A stretch of 64,000 nt of DNA from Antedon mediterranea (lineage: Eukaryota > Echinodermata > Crinoidea > Comatulida > Antedonidae). The position numbers and the translations under genes were made by a program. The stretch is taken from positions 8,282,922 to 8,346,921 of the forward strand of contig NC_092678.1 in the NCBI RefSeq assembly GCF_964355755.1, given 5' to 3'. This document shows positions 52,014-63,010 of the stretch, in pieces. Position 1 is the first letter of the stretch. Each line of letters starts with the position of its first letter. The notes under the pieces are model-generated. The model was given only the letters and a program-made list of their open reading frames with translations, did no database searches and was not told the origin of the DNA.

Positions 52014-53351
52014 TCAATTTATATATCCAACATAATAATAATTATAAATAGTAATCATAAATAAAGTAATAAAAACTAAGAATTTGAATAACTCTAATTT
52101 ATATAAACAGTAAAGACAAAGGATAGTTAAGAAGAACAATAAGGCCTGATGGTTTCTTTTCATGATCTTCACATGTTTCATGTTCTTGCTTTTTTCTAGC
52201 TTTAAGCTTATTAGCTCATTGTTTAATGCTGTAATATGTATTTGTTCATCACGATCTTTAGATTGCATTTCATTAAGTTCTGTTTTGTATTTCATCTTAA
52301 CAAGTTTACGTTGTCTGATTGCTCGTTTTGTACTTTTATTTTTCTCTTTTTCTAAGCATTCATTCTCATAAACTAATGATTCAATTTGTGTTTGAAACTT
52401 ATGTTCTAACTTATCCTTTTCTGCTCGTACATTTTCAAGCTGTTGTTGATACGATTCCACAACCATTGTGTGTTCCTTCCTATCTTGTCGCGCAATTTCT
52501 ACTATTTTATTTTTCTCTTCTTTTAAGCTTTTTGTTTCTTCTACTAAATCAAGTTCTGTTTTGTGTTTCATCTTGATAATTTTACGTTGTCTGATTGCTC
52601 GTATTGTACTTTTATTGTTCTCTTTTTCTAAGCATTCATTCTCATCAACTAATGATTCAATTTGTGTTTGAAACTTATGTTCTAACTTATCCTTTTCTGC
52701 TCGTACATTTTCAAGCTGTTGTTGATACGATTCCACAACCATTGTGTGTTCCTTTCTATCTTGTCGCGCAGTTTCTACTATTTTATTTTTCTCTTCTCTT
52801 TTCACATCTATTTCCTTTTTTAAACTGTCAATGTCACTGACCAATTCTGATATTTTCTTTTCAAATTCATATTTGTTTTTACGGTATTTCTGACATGCTT
52901 CAATAATAGTCACGTGGTGTAAGCTGTGGTCAAGATGTAACTGTTGTGCACAGCAAGCAATACATATTAGTTCCATGCTTTTCTCACACCACATATCTAA
53001 GACTTTGTTATGACCAGACTTTCCACATATCAATAATCTATTCTTAGTTAGACCCAAATTATTAGCAATTTTCAAACACCCCTTAGCATCTTCAATCACA
53101 AATGACGACGGGAGTGACTCTAGGCCAGTTCTAGGAATGTTCGTTGGATTTCTACACAAAGCACACAATATATTAGAAACATTCACTTGATCCTTCGTTG
53201 CTGCTTTGAATTGCTTACGTAGACATTCTTGGCAAAATGAATGTCCACACTGAAGAAATTTAGGCTGGTCCATTTCGTCAAAGCACATTACACATTCGGT
53301 AAGGTTTTCCAGAAACGATCTTACAGGATCGTTATCGTTTAGCCCTGCCAT
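52014..53351 (-). CDS. TRIM-like RING/B-box/coiled-coil protein with C-terminal membrane anchor
   Basis: 445 residues, single exon. The start at 53351 (MAGLNDNDP) is chosen over an in-frame Met 15 codons upstream because it has an ACAAAATGG context and a typical TRIM spacing to the RING. The RING (C20, C23, C35, H37, C40, C43, C63, C66) is C3HC4: CVMCFDEM, CGHSFCQEC, CALC. It would confer E3 ubiquitin ligase activity. A B-box-2-like zinc site follows (CGKSGHN, WCEKS, CIACC, HLDHSLHH). Residues about 155-390 are coiled coil, with one 92-residue stretch tandemly duplicated almost unchanged. The C-terminus is hydrophobic (LLFFLTILCLYCLYKL and FLVFITLFMITIYNYYY), implying a membrane anchor like that of TRIM13/TRIM59-type proteins. 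No SPRY or NHL domain. Substrates are unknown. Confidence 0.9.
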   Translation of the reverse strand: MAGLNDNDPVRSFLENLTECVMCFDEMDQPKFLQCGHSFCQECLRKQFKAATKDQVNVSNILCALCRNPTNIPRTGLESLPSSFVIEDAKGCLKIANNLGLTKNRLLICGKSGHNKVLDMWCEKSMELICIACCAQQLHLDHSLHHVTIIEACQKYRKNKYEFEKKISELVSDIDSLKKEIDVKREEKNKIVETARQDRKEHTMVVESYQQQLENVRAEKDKLEHKFQTQIESLVDENECLEKENNKSTIRAIRQRKIIKMKHKTELDLVEETKSLKEEKNKIVEIARQDRKEHTMVVESYQQQLENVRAEKDKLEHKFQTQIESLVYENECLEKEKNKSTKRAIRQRKLVKMKYKTELNEMQSKDRDEQIHITALNNELISLKLEKSKNMKHVKIMKRNHQALLFFLTILCLYCLYKLELFKFLVFITLFMITIYNYYYVGYIN

Positions 53352-53502
53352 TTTGTATAACTCAATCGACAGCAGGAACAATACAATGCGGGTCACCCTT
53401 GCGTATCAAATTGGAAATACCCATATGTATAGAGGGAGTTGTTAAACTAAACATGGTATGCATGAATGGATACCGTATAATATACAACAACACCATGCCG
53501 AT

Positions 53503-53631
53503 TGCCGATTCCAAAGATAGTGTAGTAGGAAGATGTTACACTTCCTATTCGTTCAATGCAAATAAAAGCGAGACAACATGGAGCTAAATTTAAATGGCGC
53601 CTCGCACGTCGAGTAGGGATACGGAAAGTTA
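53503..53631 (-). promoter_or_regulatory. Upstream module of TRIM-like gene, shared with MFSD3-like gene
   Basis: 150-280 bp upstream of the TRIM-like start. Two blocks, GTAGTAGGAAGATGTTACAC and GCGCCTCGCACGTCGAGTAG, recur in the same order and orientation relative to transcription upstream of the MFSD3-like gene (57341-57454). A promoter role is inferred from position only. Confidence 0.45.
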
Positions 53632-53670
53632 TTGTATAGGAACTTGGCTATTATAACAGTAATATGATTG

Positions 53671-53720
53671 TAAAATCATGGAGTAAAGAATAAGAGGAGA
53701 CACAACTTGAATAGTTCAGT
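53671..53720. repeat. Inverted repeat, left arm (right arm 55943-55985)
   Basis: CATGGAGTAAAGAATAAGAG and flanking bases recur inverted at 55943-55985, with weaker similarity continuing inwards for about 100 bp. They bracket 2.3 kb that contains the hAT-like element. Confidence 0.75.
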
Positions 53721-54160
53721 CAGTTCATCGTGTTTACCGCTTGCTTAAGGCTATGCTTGTAATGAGTATTTAAGGAGGTGCTAAACACTGCCGTTACGTA
53801 ACCCAATTAGCAAAGAGTACAATGTTTACTGCCCGCGGTCAATTTTGGTGTTAGTACACATGCGTATTAGGACGTCACAATACTCTTGCTAGGCGATGTG
53901 CGTTCAAGCGTGAAAGGTGTACTATATACTGTTTGTAGACCTACTGAACTTGTATTCCGACCTTGTTTATTAATTTTTATTAAAAAGCAGCGCTATATAT
54001 ATATTCTACTGGATATCTTTTATTAATAAATTAATAATACGAGTTTTATACGGCACCAATAAAGGAATTATATTTATATGGTTTACTGTGTACTAAATGT
54101 TGGTAATTTCTCCAGACAACTTATCATGAATCATGATGAATAAATGGGTTTAATAAGGAC

Positions 54161-54440
54161 CAGTGGTGGTGCCAGCGGGGGGTTACGGGGGCTGTATCCC
54201 CTCGTCGTCTCCCCCCTCCTCCCCTCTTCCCCGTCTGGGAAACGCGAGTACTTTTCGTCGGGGAATATAATATACAGTAAAAATCATTCGCGTTCACTTC
54301 GTATAACTTCAGCGCCTAGAAAAACCGCGACGTTCCATTTTTTTTAGTACTGTACGTTGCTTGGTGGAGCGGAGAGCAATTGCACTTTGCATGCATTATT
54401 GCCAGCGATCTAATAAACAATGATTAGGTACGCACTTGTC
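54161..54440 (+). mobile_element. hAT-like non-autonomous element, second copy
   Basis: Starts CAGTGGTGGTGCCAGCGGGG and ends about GGTACGCACTTGTC. It is the inverted partner of 1-275 with small indels. No coding. Confidence 0.7.
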
Positions 54441-57340
54441 TGGCGGTTCCCCTTTGTACGAATTGTTTAACATTTGACCTGCTCCATTGCGGTTTACGTG
54501 TGATATCATGTTCCATCCAGGGACCAGAATGTGTACTGTACTAGTTACTTTCCAGGCGAAGTTTACAGCCGCATCAGTCGTGATCGACGTACGCAATACA
54601 GCAAAAGGGTACGAATAATGTTGGCGATCTATTGTTCGTATGTCCGATTTTTTAATTTTACGATTAACCGCTATGTACCGAACTGTACATAATCCTTTTA
54701 TACAATGGCTTATAATTACAAAAGAGCATAGACTATATTTGTAATTGAATTTTTAACCAACACATATCATTTGTAGTTGTTGTTACGGGTTGATACTAAA
54801 CAAATATTCTCGTAGTACCGTACCATTTTATACCATATTATATAATATTATAATAACGACCAACCGAAAACTAAAACTAATTGATTAATTTCTTCTTTAA
54901 TAAAATATTACTACTATTTGTTTTCTAACGTTATTACAATTATTAATATATTAATATAGACCTACATAAAAAAAACCTATTATTATTATTGATATTGTTT
55001 ATTGTTACTATAGGCGCGCCTATGCCTGAACCTATTAGGCCTACCGGTTACGGTATGCACTAAATATGTCCATCATTATGGGATTAAATATTATGCTTAT
55101 TTAGGCTATTTATTAAATAATAATATATTACGAACTACTAGGCCTATGTGTAGCCACAAATCGTTAAACGATATATAATTTAAGTCCTACAAGTTCACTG
55201 AACTCTAAGTATGTGATCGTAAAAATCATATATTTTATGATATTAATATCATAAATAATTTAATTATACAATATCAGACTAAAATAGAAGAATGTTAGTT
55301 TTGCTAAACAGTCATAATATAGACTGAAACATAAATTAAATGTCATATACAGTAATAAAAATAAGAAATTGTGTCGTTGGAATTCTACTATACGTATATT
55401 TTTGAATATTCATGAGAACAAATTATATAATTTTTTTCATGCGCGCATTTGCGCGCACTAAAATGTGATTTTAAAATAAGTTGGAGTCTTTAATATGCTA
55501 CAAAATGCACTAGGGTTCGTAAATTAAAAAGTTGCTTAAACGGTAAAATTTCGATTTACCAAATGATACGTCTATGGCTTGATAAAAAATATGATTAATT
55601 TGTTAGCTGGTATAAAAACTGCGATATCTCCGTGAAAATTTACTCGATTTTTAAACGGTTTTTTCGAGAAAAAAGCTCAAAGAACAATGAACAACTGCAC
55701 AAAGGTCATGCTTCACTATGATGTATTAGAAACTACTGCGCAGCCTCTGTTTACTTTTTTTGTCACCGATGTCATGCCTGGCTTCTTCCTTAATTAGGGT
55801 GTTACGTAATCAGAGCCGACTCTGCAGCGAGCTGCACGGGTAAACAGGATGTTCTTCAAAGGATCGTTATGGGAAGTTTATTACCCTATGCTTAAGCACT
55901 ACCGCACAGCGTGATACTAATTGGATTAACTGGATAGCTAGGCCGAGTTGTGCCTCCTCTTATTCTTTACTCCATGGTAAAATTAAGATTGAATACGAAT
56001 TAACATATAAAATGTAATGTTATCTTTATAGAAAGTGCAAATGAATCATATTTATATGCTTTGGAATACAAATTTGTGTTTCAATTACCTGGAATTGTTT
56101 AGGTACCTGGAATATCTACCTGTATTTTATTTCTTTTATTTTAATGTTTTTATTTGCAAATCAATTTTTAAATTATTTACATTTAAATGTTTATCATTGG
56201 ACAGAGATAGAGAATTTAATACCTAGCTTTAGAAACACTTCTTCATCAGAGTGAATAAATATATTAGGAGCCCTAGTGGTAATAATAATAGGCCTACAAT
56301 GTGTATGCCTATATAATCGATTACGTATGGTTTATTTCTAAATGGGTAATACAGTACAAGAGAATAGGTAGTATGGCTTTCAATCAATCAATCAATCAAT
56401 ATTTATTGTTATCAATAATATTATACAAACAGTCGATCTGTATACAATGAATACGGTACCAGTAGGCCTACATTATAGGAATTTGAGTACAAGTATGTTT
56501 TACTGAAAAATACCAATTATTGTTTAATTATCTATTAATTTTAATAATTTAATAATAACTAATTATTATATTATGCTTGTAACACTCTGAACTTTCGTGA
56601 ATTCACCGTAATTTTATATGCCATGATTATGTAATTGTGAATGCCGGTGATAATATTAATAACAATATATTGATAATATTAATTATGCCGATGAGTTCAT
56701 TATTGGTAAGGAAAAAATATCAGTGGGGTCGAGGCCTACTTTACCCCCTTTTATACTACCCTTACAAAAAATGTTATAGAACTCTACTAATCTATAGAAG
56801 TTTAGAATTCTATGTTAATCTATAGAAACAGATACTTCTATAGGATTGAATTTACAGATTTTAGCCCTAGAGTTTTATAGAAATTGCTTTATAGAAAATA
56901 TTGAAATTACAGAAGAATTGCTATCATTTATTCATAAATCATATATTGTTTGCCAACAACAATACTGTATACTGTAAAATTTGCATTATAACTTGACTGG
57001 GGTTTACCAAGATTATTATTTATGGGTACGGGTTGGTTTGGGTACGAGATGACCAGCATCCATTCATGAATGGGTCTACACAGGCGCGCGTAAGCCTCCT
57101 CCTGATTCCAGCTCAGTGTTTACAGTCATGTCATGCCAAAACTCACTCCAAATAAATGTATTAACAATTAAAAAGATCCAAAAACAGTATGAAAACATCA
57201 TATTAATTTTTAACTTTGTATAATAAAGACAAAAAAGAAGTTTGTTTGATGTTTTTTGTGGCTTATTTTTACAATTTATTGCCGAAAACACCATTTTCGT
57301 TAGGCTTTGCCATTGCGCTCCTCATCATGTTTCAGATTCG
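54441..57340. other. Intergenic, no gene
   Basis: Contains the doubled palindrome TGCGCGCA-TT-TGCGCGCA near 55440-55458. An AATC repeat at 56380-56400 followed by ATTTATTGTTATC looks like a bare 3' tail of a - strand LINE. TCTATAGAA repeats lie near 56790-56890. No coding gene is seen. Confidence 0.6.
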
Positions 57341-57454
57341 TCTATCCCTACTCGTCGTGAGAGGCGCCCTATCTCGAGCGGTTCTCTAATAATTTTTGAG
57401 CGAAGTGTAACATCTTCCTACTACCATACCTACACTATCTATCTTTGCCGATTC
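57341..57454 (+). promoter_or_regulatory. Upstream module of MFSD3-like gene
   Basis: Inverted counterpart of 53503-53631. It lies 740-850 bp before the ATG, but a splice acceptor at 58077 suggests a 5' UTR intron, so it could sit at the transcription start. Confidence 0.45.
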
Positions 57455-57472
57455 TAGCCTATTTGAAAGAGT

Positions 57473-57810
57473 TTCTTCAAAGAGGCTATGCTACTAGGCC
57501 TAGGCTAATAAAAATCCCATTAACTCGACCTAGGCCTAGACAAGACTAGCCTAGCCGTGTCTCATCTGGGTCTTGTACTGTGTGGGCTGGGTTAGGCTTA
57601 CTAAATACTACTAGCCTACCTAGGCCTACTACTAGAAAGAGGCTAGGCATACGTACTAGCCCTTTTAGGGAGGCTAGGCTAGTACTGTACTGCTAACTAG
57701 CCTAGGCCTAGGCCTAGCTAGTTAGTTTTTAGTTAGGCCTAACCTCTAGGCTAGACTAGGCCTACTGTACTTTATCTTTACTTTTATTCTACACTATTCT
57801 AGGCCTTTCA
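57473..57810. repeat. Dense TAGGCCTA / CTAGGCTA cluster
   Basis: More than a dozen overlapping AGGCCTA, CTAGGCCT and GGCTAG words in about 330 bp, making this the densest block of the window-wide motif. No coding. Confidence 0.85.
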
Positions 57811-58191
57811 CATGCTCTTTCACAAAAAAAAGAGTCATTGTTTATCAAGTGAGTGAGGTGTACTGTAGTGTAAGGCGTTTATAAGAAGAGTACCATATTC
57901 TTCCCTGCTGGCCGTAGTAGTAGTCTGATCAGGGAGTTGAACAACTCCCTGGTCTGATCACAAGATCAGATACTGGTGGTAGCTACTTTATCCTGCCTAT
58001 CTGTTGTATTTCAACTTGTTATTCTTGTTATTATTAATTAATAAATAAATAAACAAATTTCAAATTATTTATTTCAGTACGATTGAGTCCCAATGGAAAT
58101 TTAGAAGAAAGCCTACTGTATAAAGGAAAAAAACAGCCTTTTTCTGTATTGCTGACCAGGTACACTACTGTAGGCCTATATTTGAGGAAAT

Positions 58192-58990
58192 ATGGGTTTG
58201 CGTCGATCATGGTACAACTACAGAAACTTAATATTCTTATTGCTGCTCTATTTTGTTCAGGGTATACCGTATGGACTTCAAGCACGCTTCTTGCCAATAT
58301 TTCTCCGTAGTAAAGGAACATCTCTGGCCAGTCTCGGACTCATCAAACTTTTATTACTACCATGGTTGCTGAAGATACTTTGGGCGCCGTTATTTGATTG
58401 GATGCAGTCCAAACGAAAATGGCTGTTGGCGAGCATGTTTGGACTTTTCTGCGTCTGTAGCCTTGGTTCCTGCATCTCACTGGATAACATTCTATTTCTG
58501 TGTGCAATACTGTTTCTTCTCAATGTATTTTCATCAACTCAAGATATAGCAGTAGATGGGTTTGCTATGCAGTTACTAACTCATAAGCAAGTTGGCATGG
58601 GCAATACCATTCAAGTTGTAGGGTACAAATTTGGTAGCATTTTTGGTGGCGGTGTGCTAATGTGGTTGAGCATGTACCTGTCATTAAATGGACTGTTCCT
58701 ATTTTTGTCATTCATTTATTTATTTTCAATATCTTGTATATTTCAATTTGATGTGGATGAAAAGAAAATATTAGAAATAACTGAAAATGATGGATGCACT
58801 GTAACGGAAAGTGGACAAATTATGAATTCAAAGAGGAATACGAAAGAATTTAAGCAATTAAACAAACTAACAGAAAAGGAGAATAATAGTTGTTTAAAAA
58901 ACAAGAAGGAAGCATTTGTTTGGTTGAAGAAGCTCATCCAACTGCCTGGCACTCTCTCGATAATCATTCTGGTTATTGTGTATAAATTAG
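58192..58990 (+). CDS. MFSD3: MFSD3-like transporter, first coding exon (gene continues beyond window)
   Basis: 266 codons from MGLRRSWYNYRN to a GTGAGA donor after VYKL, phase 1. Features of the MFSD3/acetyl-CoA-transporter-like (AmpG-related) branch of the major facilitator superfamily are clear: LYFVQGIPYGLQARFLPIFL in helix 1, LLLPWLLKILWAPLFDW in helix 2 and its loop, SSTQDIAVDGFAMQLL, and GNTIQVVGYKFGSIFGGG. Six membrane helices and a charged central loop (about 190-245) are encoded, with helix 7 starting at the exon end, so the second half of the protein must lie in later exons past position 64000. The substrate is unknown. An acceptor TTTATTTCAG ending at 58077 indicates an upstream non-coding exon. 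Confidence 0.85.
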
Positions 58991-59040
58991 GTGAGATTCC
59001 TTCCTTAATAACCTTTGTTCGTCAATGTAAATTGGAAATC

Positions 59041-59446
59041 AGACAATAACCACCCATACAATATAAGCACCCATACAATATAAGCACCCGGACAATAACC
59101 ACCCGGACAATAACCACCAAGACAATAACCACCCAGTCAATAACCACCCAGTCAATAACCACCCGGACAATAACCACCAAGACAATAACCACCCAGACAC
59201 TAACCACCCGGACACTAACCACCCGGACACTAACCACCCAACCCGGACAATAACCACCCGGTCAATAACCACCCGGTCAATAACCACCCGGTCAATAACC
59301 ACCCGGTCAATAACCACCCGGACAATAACCACCCGGACAATAACCACCCGGTCAATAACCACCCGGTCAATAACCACCCGGTCAATAACCACCCGGTCAA
59401 TAACCACCCTGACGCTAACCACCCGGACAATAACCACCCATACAAC
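59041..59446 (+). repeat. 15 bp minisatellite in MFSD3-like intron
   Basis: About 27 units of CCCGG(A/T)CAATAACCA with variants, starting 50 bp after the donor. All open frames across it are spurious period-5 repeats. Confidence 0.95.
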
Positions 59447-59451
59447 AGCGC

Positions 59452-59508
59452 TTGGTTGAAGAAGCTCATCCAACTGCCTGGCACTCTCTCGATAATAATT
59501 CTGGTTAT
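59452..59508 (+). pseudogene. Duplicated end of MFSD3-like exon
   Basis: A copy of 58920-58976 with one mismatch over 57-58 bases. The copy resumes at 63676 after a transposon, including the splice donor and the following intron. It is part of a tandem duplication of exon end plus minisatellite. Confidence 0.92.
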
Positions 59509-59699
59509 TAGTCCAGTCAATCTAGTGATATTTAGAGGTAAACCCACCACAAATTGCAATAGTAACGAAACATTGATTTTTTTCATTCCAAATGTAGTTT
59601 AGAATGACATATTAAAAGTCACCGAAAATTGAAGCATTGGAACACATTATTTTTTACGTAATCTCAACAACTATATAGTGATTTTATTCCGTAAATGTT

Positions 59700-60770
59700 T
59701 TTGGGGTAGGGGTAACATTTATGCCCATAACTTGTGGTTTTATAATCCAATCTCAATAATCTTGATATCAATGTGTAGATTATATATTTATTTCTAGCAT
59801 GCAATTTAAAAAAACAAAATACAACACTTATTTATATAACTAGAGGTCAAAAGGTTATTGACCTTTTACAAAAAATCATATTTTCCTTAAAAAAATGATT
59901 AACTGTAATATCGTATGCCATAATTGTGGATGCATTTAATCAAAATTGTGTTTTTTCTGTACCTATCGATATATAAAATAGGAAACATGATGTTAACTAG
60001 AAAAATTTTAAAAGTAATGATGTACTATTCTTATTGAAATTGATTCTTGATCAAATGTAATGTAAACAATTTTGGGGTAGGGGATAGCAAATGCCTATAA
60101 TCTATTGTTTTATTATCATATCTAAATAGCTTTAGTACCAATGTGTAGAGTATATATATCCTACTAATATACATTAAAAAAACAATTAATACAACAGTTA
60201 TACGTAACTAGAGGTCAAAAGGTCATTGACCTTTTACAAAAACTCAAATTTTTCCTAACAAAATTATTAACTGCAATGTCTTATTCCATAATTGTTGATG
60301 CATTTGATGTAACTTGTGTTTTTTCTGTACCTATCGTCATATGAATTAGGAAAAATTATGTTAAGTATTTTGAATTAAGTATGTACTTTAATAAATAAAT
60401 AAATAATAATAACAATAATAAAAATAATACTATAATAATGATAAATTGTTATCAACAACAGGTAGTGTAGTACTGTAGTAGGTAACATTATTTTATGCCT
60501 GCCAATAACATCTAAATAACTACAAATGTGTATAATATGTACTGCTTACTCTAAAAACTAATTGATACAACAGTTTTTATGTAACTATAGAGGTCATTGA
60601 CCTTTTACGAAAGCTCAAATTTTCATAAAATAGCGTAAAACTAAATTATAGTTATATAATATTTTATTTATATTTTGGAAGTATTTGGTGCAAATAATGT
60701 TTTTCCTGTACCTATTCTATCCTCATGAAATAGGAAAAATAATGCTAGCTAGAAGAATGATGACTGTCGC
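59700..60770 (+). repeat. Three diverged ~350 bp tandem repeats inside the transposon
   Basis: Units at about 59700-60003, 60070-60375 and 60480-60770 share AATGTGTA, ACTAGAGGTCAAAAGGTCAT-type sequence, TTGACCTTTTAC, and TTTTTCTGTACCTAT. Each carries the inverted-repeat core AGGT(C/T)ATTGACCT (59852, 60220, 60591). Confidence 0.85.
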
Positions 60771-60774
60771 AGCA

Positions 60775-61600
60775 AACAGGACAATAGTCATCTTGTCAAA
60801 TTTGCTGACGACACTGTCTTGCTGTCTCTCCTTCAAAATTCACAGGACGGTCATGGTTCCGCATTAGATAGTTTTATCCAATTTTGTGGAAACTTCTACT
60901 TGGAACTCAATGTGACCAAAACCAAGGAGACGATTGTAGATTTTGGGAAGGAGAAAGGACGCAGCCCTCTGGTATCCATCATAAATGACAAACCAGCGAT
61001 ATTGTCCATTCCTTTAAATACCTAGGTACTAGTTGAGGACAATCTCAGCTGGGAATTAAATACAGAGGCATGAATAGTAAAGAAAGGACACCAGAGACTT
61101 TATCTGTTAAGGAAGCTGAACCATTTTAATGTCGATAAAGTAATTCTCAGGGGATTTTTTATAATTCCTTTATTGAGAACATTTTAACTGTTTTCCTTTA
61201 TATGCTGGTTTTTTAGTCTTAGGGTCAAAGAGAGAAACTCACTACAAAGAATTGTTAACTTAAGTAAGTTCTAAATTAATAGGTCGTCAACTTTGTATTG
61301 TAGCTTATCTTCCTTCTGTGACATGCAAACTCTAGAAAAAAATTAGAGCTATTCTAAAAAATGTTAACCATGCCTTGTTCAGTGATTTCGAGCTCATGCC
61401 TCATGGGCGTCGCTTTCGATGCCCGGCATGTAGAACAAACCGGAAAAAAAAAATTTGTTTTTGCCAGTTGCCATCCGACTCTTCTTGAACTTTGACTCTT
61501 GTTATATTGTACTGTGTATTGTGATATTTTTGTATATTTTGTAGGATCATTTTAATCTAGACCTTTTTATTTGAATTGCTCCTTGTGGGATGATATTGTT
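60775..61600 (+). pseudogene. Rex/CR1-like LINE fragment nested in transposon
   Basis: Broken frames read FADDTVLLSLLQN (catalytic motif), YLELNVTKTKETIVDFGKEK, a KYLGT block after a frameshift and RLYLLRKLNHFNVDKV, followed by an AT-rich 3' region. This order matches the 3' third of a LINE reverse transcriptase. Multiple stops. Confidence 0.75.
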
Positions 61601-61979
61601 AAACCCTTTTTTAAATAGAAAGGACTCACAACTTATATGTCATCAGTATCACTTTCTTGTTCGGGTATTAGTACAGTGCAATGCCATTGCATTCACCACA
61701 TGTAGTTTTACCCCTAAATGCTTCAAGGAGAATACTCGGGTGCTGGCATTAAGTCTGTGTGTAGAGGAACCATGTTTCCATCATCTGATCTTCCATCCCC
61801 AATCCTCGGTACACATATCAACCCCACTCCATTGCTAAAAGATAACTTGAACTTGAACATGATGTTAAGTACCTTGGTTGTGGTACGATTATGAAGTTGG
61901 CGATATGCGAGGTTGTAGATGGGATGGAGTCAATGGCATTCCACGTTGTCCAGGTCGTCCATTGTACAGACACACTAAA

Positions 61980-63010
61980 TCATTTTCTCTAGCAACCACA
62001 ATGTCATCCTTTGTAGCTTGTTTGCATCTGAAGACTACAGCATAATGTAAGAAATAAGTTGCAATGACAAGCTTTTTTTTCCAATTCCGAAAACTCTGGA
62101 TGTTGTGTCAACAGTATCGCATGAGCAAACAGAAGGTTATCACAGATGTCTCTCAAAAGTACTGTTTGAACCAGTTTGATAGTCCAGCATCTCAGTTCCA
62201 GTCTAAAGAATATCACAATATGTTTTAAATACTTGTCTGCAGAGGAGCACTAGTAGATCCGTGTCATCGGATAATGACAGATATTTTCCTGTTTGCTGAT
62301 TCAATGGTTTTTGTACTATCCGAAAGAACATCTGCATCAGCAGTTGCATTCACTCATTGCCATGTTGTTCAAATACTAGTTACGAAGATTTATAAGTTGT
62401 TGTTTGTTACAGAAAGTGATCCTGTTTTGTGGAACATGTCACTGGTAAAATGTACAGGGACACTACCACCTGACACGCCTTACCATGTGCGCCGTTTTTG
62501 GTGGATGAGCTGCTTTCATAATCATCAAAGACTATGATGGCAGAGCAATATTTTTTACAGATCTCTACACTATTCCATGGAATGCTGTGCAGTAGAGCAC
62601 TACCATCCAGAATGCAGGCCTACTGGACATCATTCAGTGAGTTGGATGTTTTAGACTATTCAGAAGAAGTTGTTTCCACATGGCATCATGTTGGTTTATT
62701 AGCTGAAAGTATTGTAAGTTGGTAGTTTCAAAAAGTGCTGGTGGATAACAAAGTTCATGTTCAAAAACTTCCTTGTTGTCACCTCGAGTCTCCTCTGGAA
62801 CTGTAGGATCGATGCACACACATTTGCCTGTATGTACATATGACTTTATTGCCAGGATCTTGAATACATTGCAAGACTTTCTGGCCAAAATATTCAATGC
62901 TTAATACCACATTGCTAATATTCCGAATCAACTGCAGTAACTCCCGTATCAATGGTATGAAGTCGTATGTACACATTCCTATATCTCTTGCCAAACCTCT
63001 GGTTTTCTTT
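61980..63010 (-). pseudogene. Decayed mobile-element gene of a widespread unnamed family
   Basis: Frames on the - strand carry, in order, MARDIGMCTYDFIPLIREL, FEHELCYPPALFETTNL, then DGSALLHSIPWN and IVFDDYESSSSTKNGAH across frameshifts, then KKACHCNLFLTLC. The ELxxYPxALFE, DGxALLH and VFDxYxxxSTK motifs recur together in long uncharacterised proteins of invertebrate genomes that are probably element-borne. Many stops and shifts. It may be the remnant of the gene that mobilised the 59509-63675 element. Confidence 0.45.

Noticed and set aside
52162-52840. Repeated + strand open frames inside the TRIM-like gene
   Set aside because: They are antisense shadows of the duplicated coiled coil, which has clear RING and B-box neighbours on the other strand.
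54396-54596. 66-codon - strand open frame resembling an exon (VPGWNMISHVNRNGAG)
   Set aside because: Overlaps the end of the hAT-like element and I could find no matching splice partner or family; too weak to list.
58034-58321. - strand open frame of 95 codons
   Set aside because: Antisense to the start of the MFSD3-like gene; no domain.
59022-59586. Long - strand open frames with period-5 Val/Ile/Arg or Gly/Trp/Leu repeats
   Set aside because: All frames of the 15 bp minisatellite are open; the repeats are a property of the array, not a protein.
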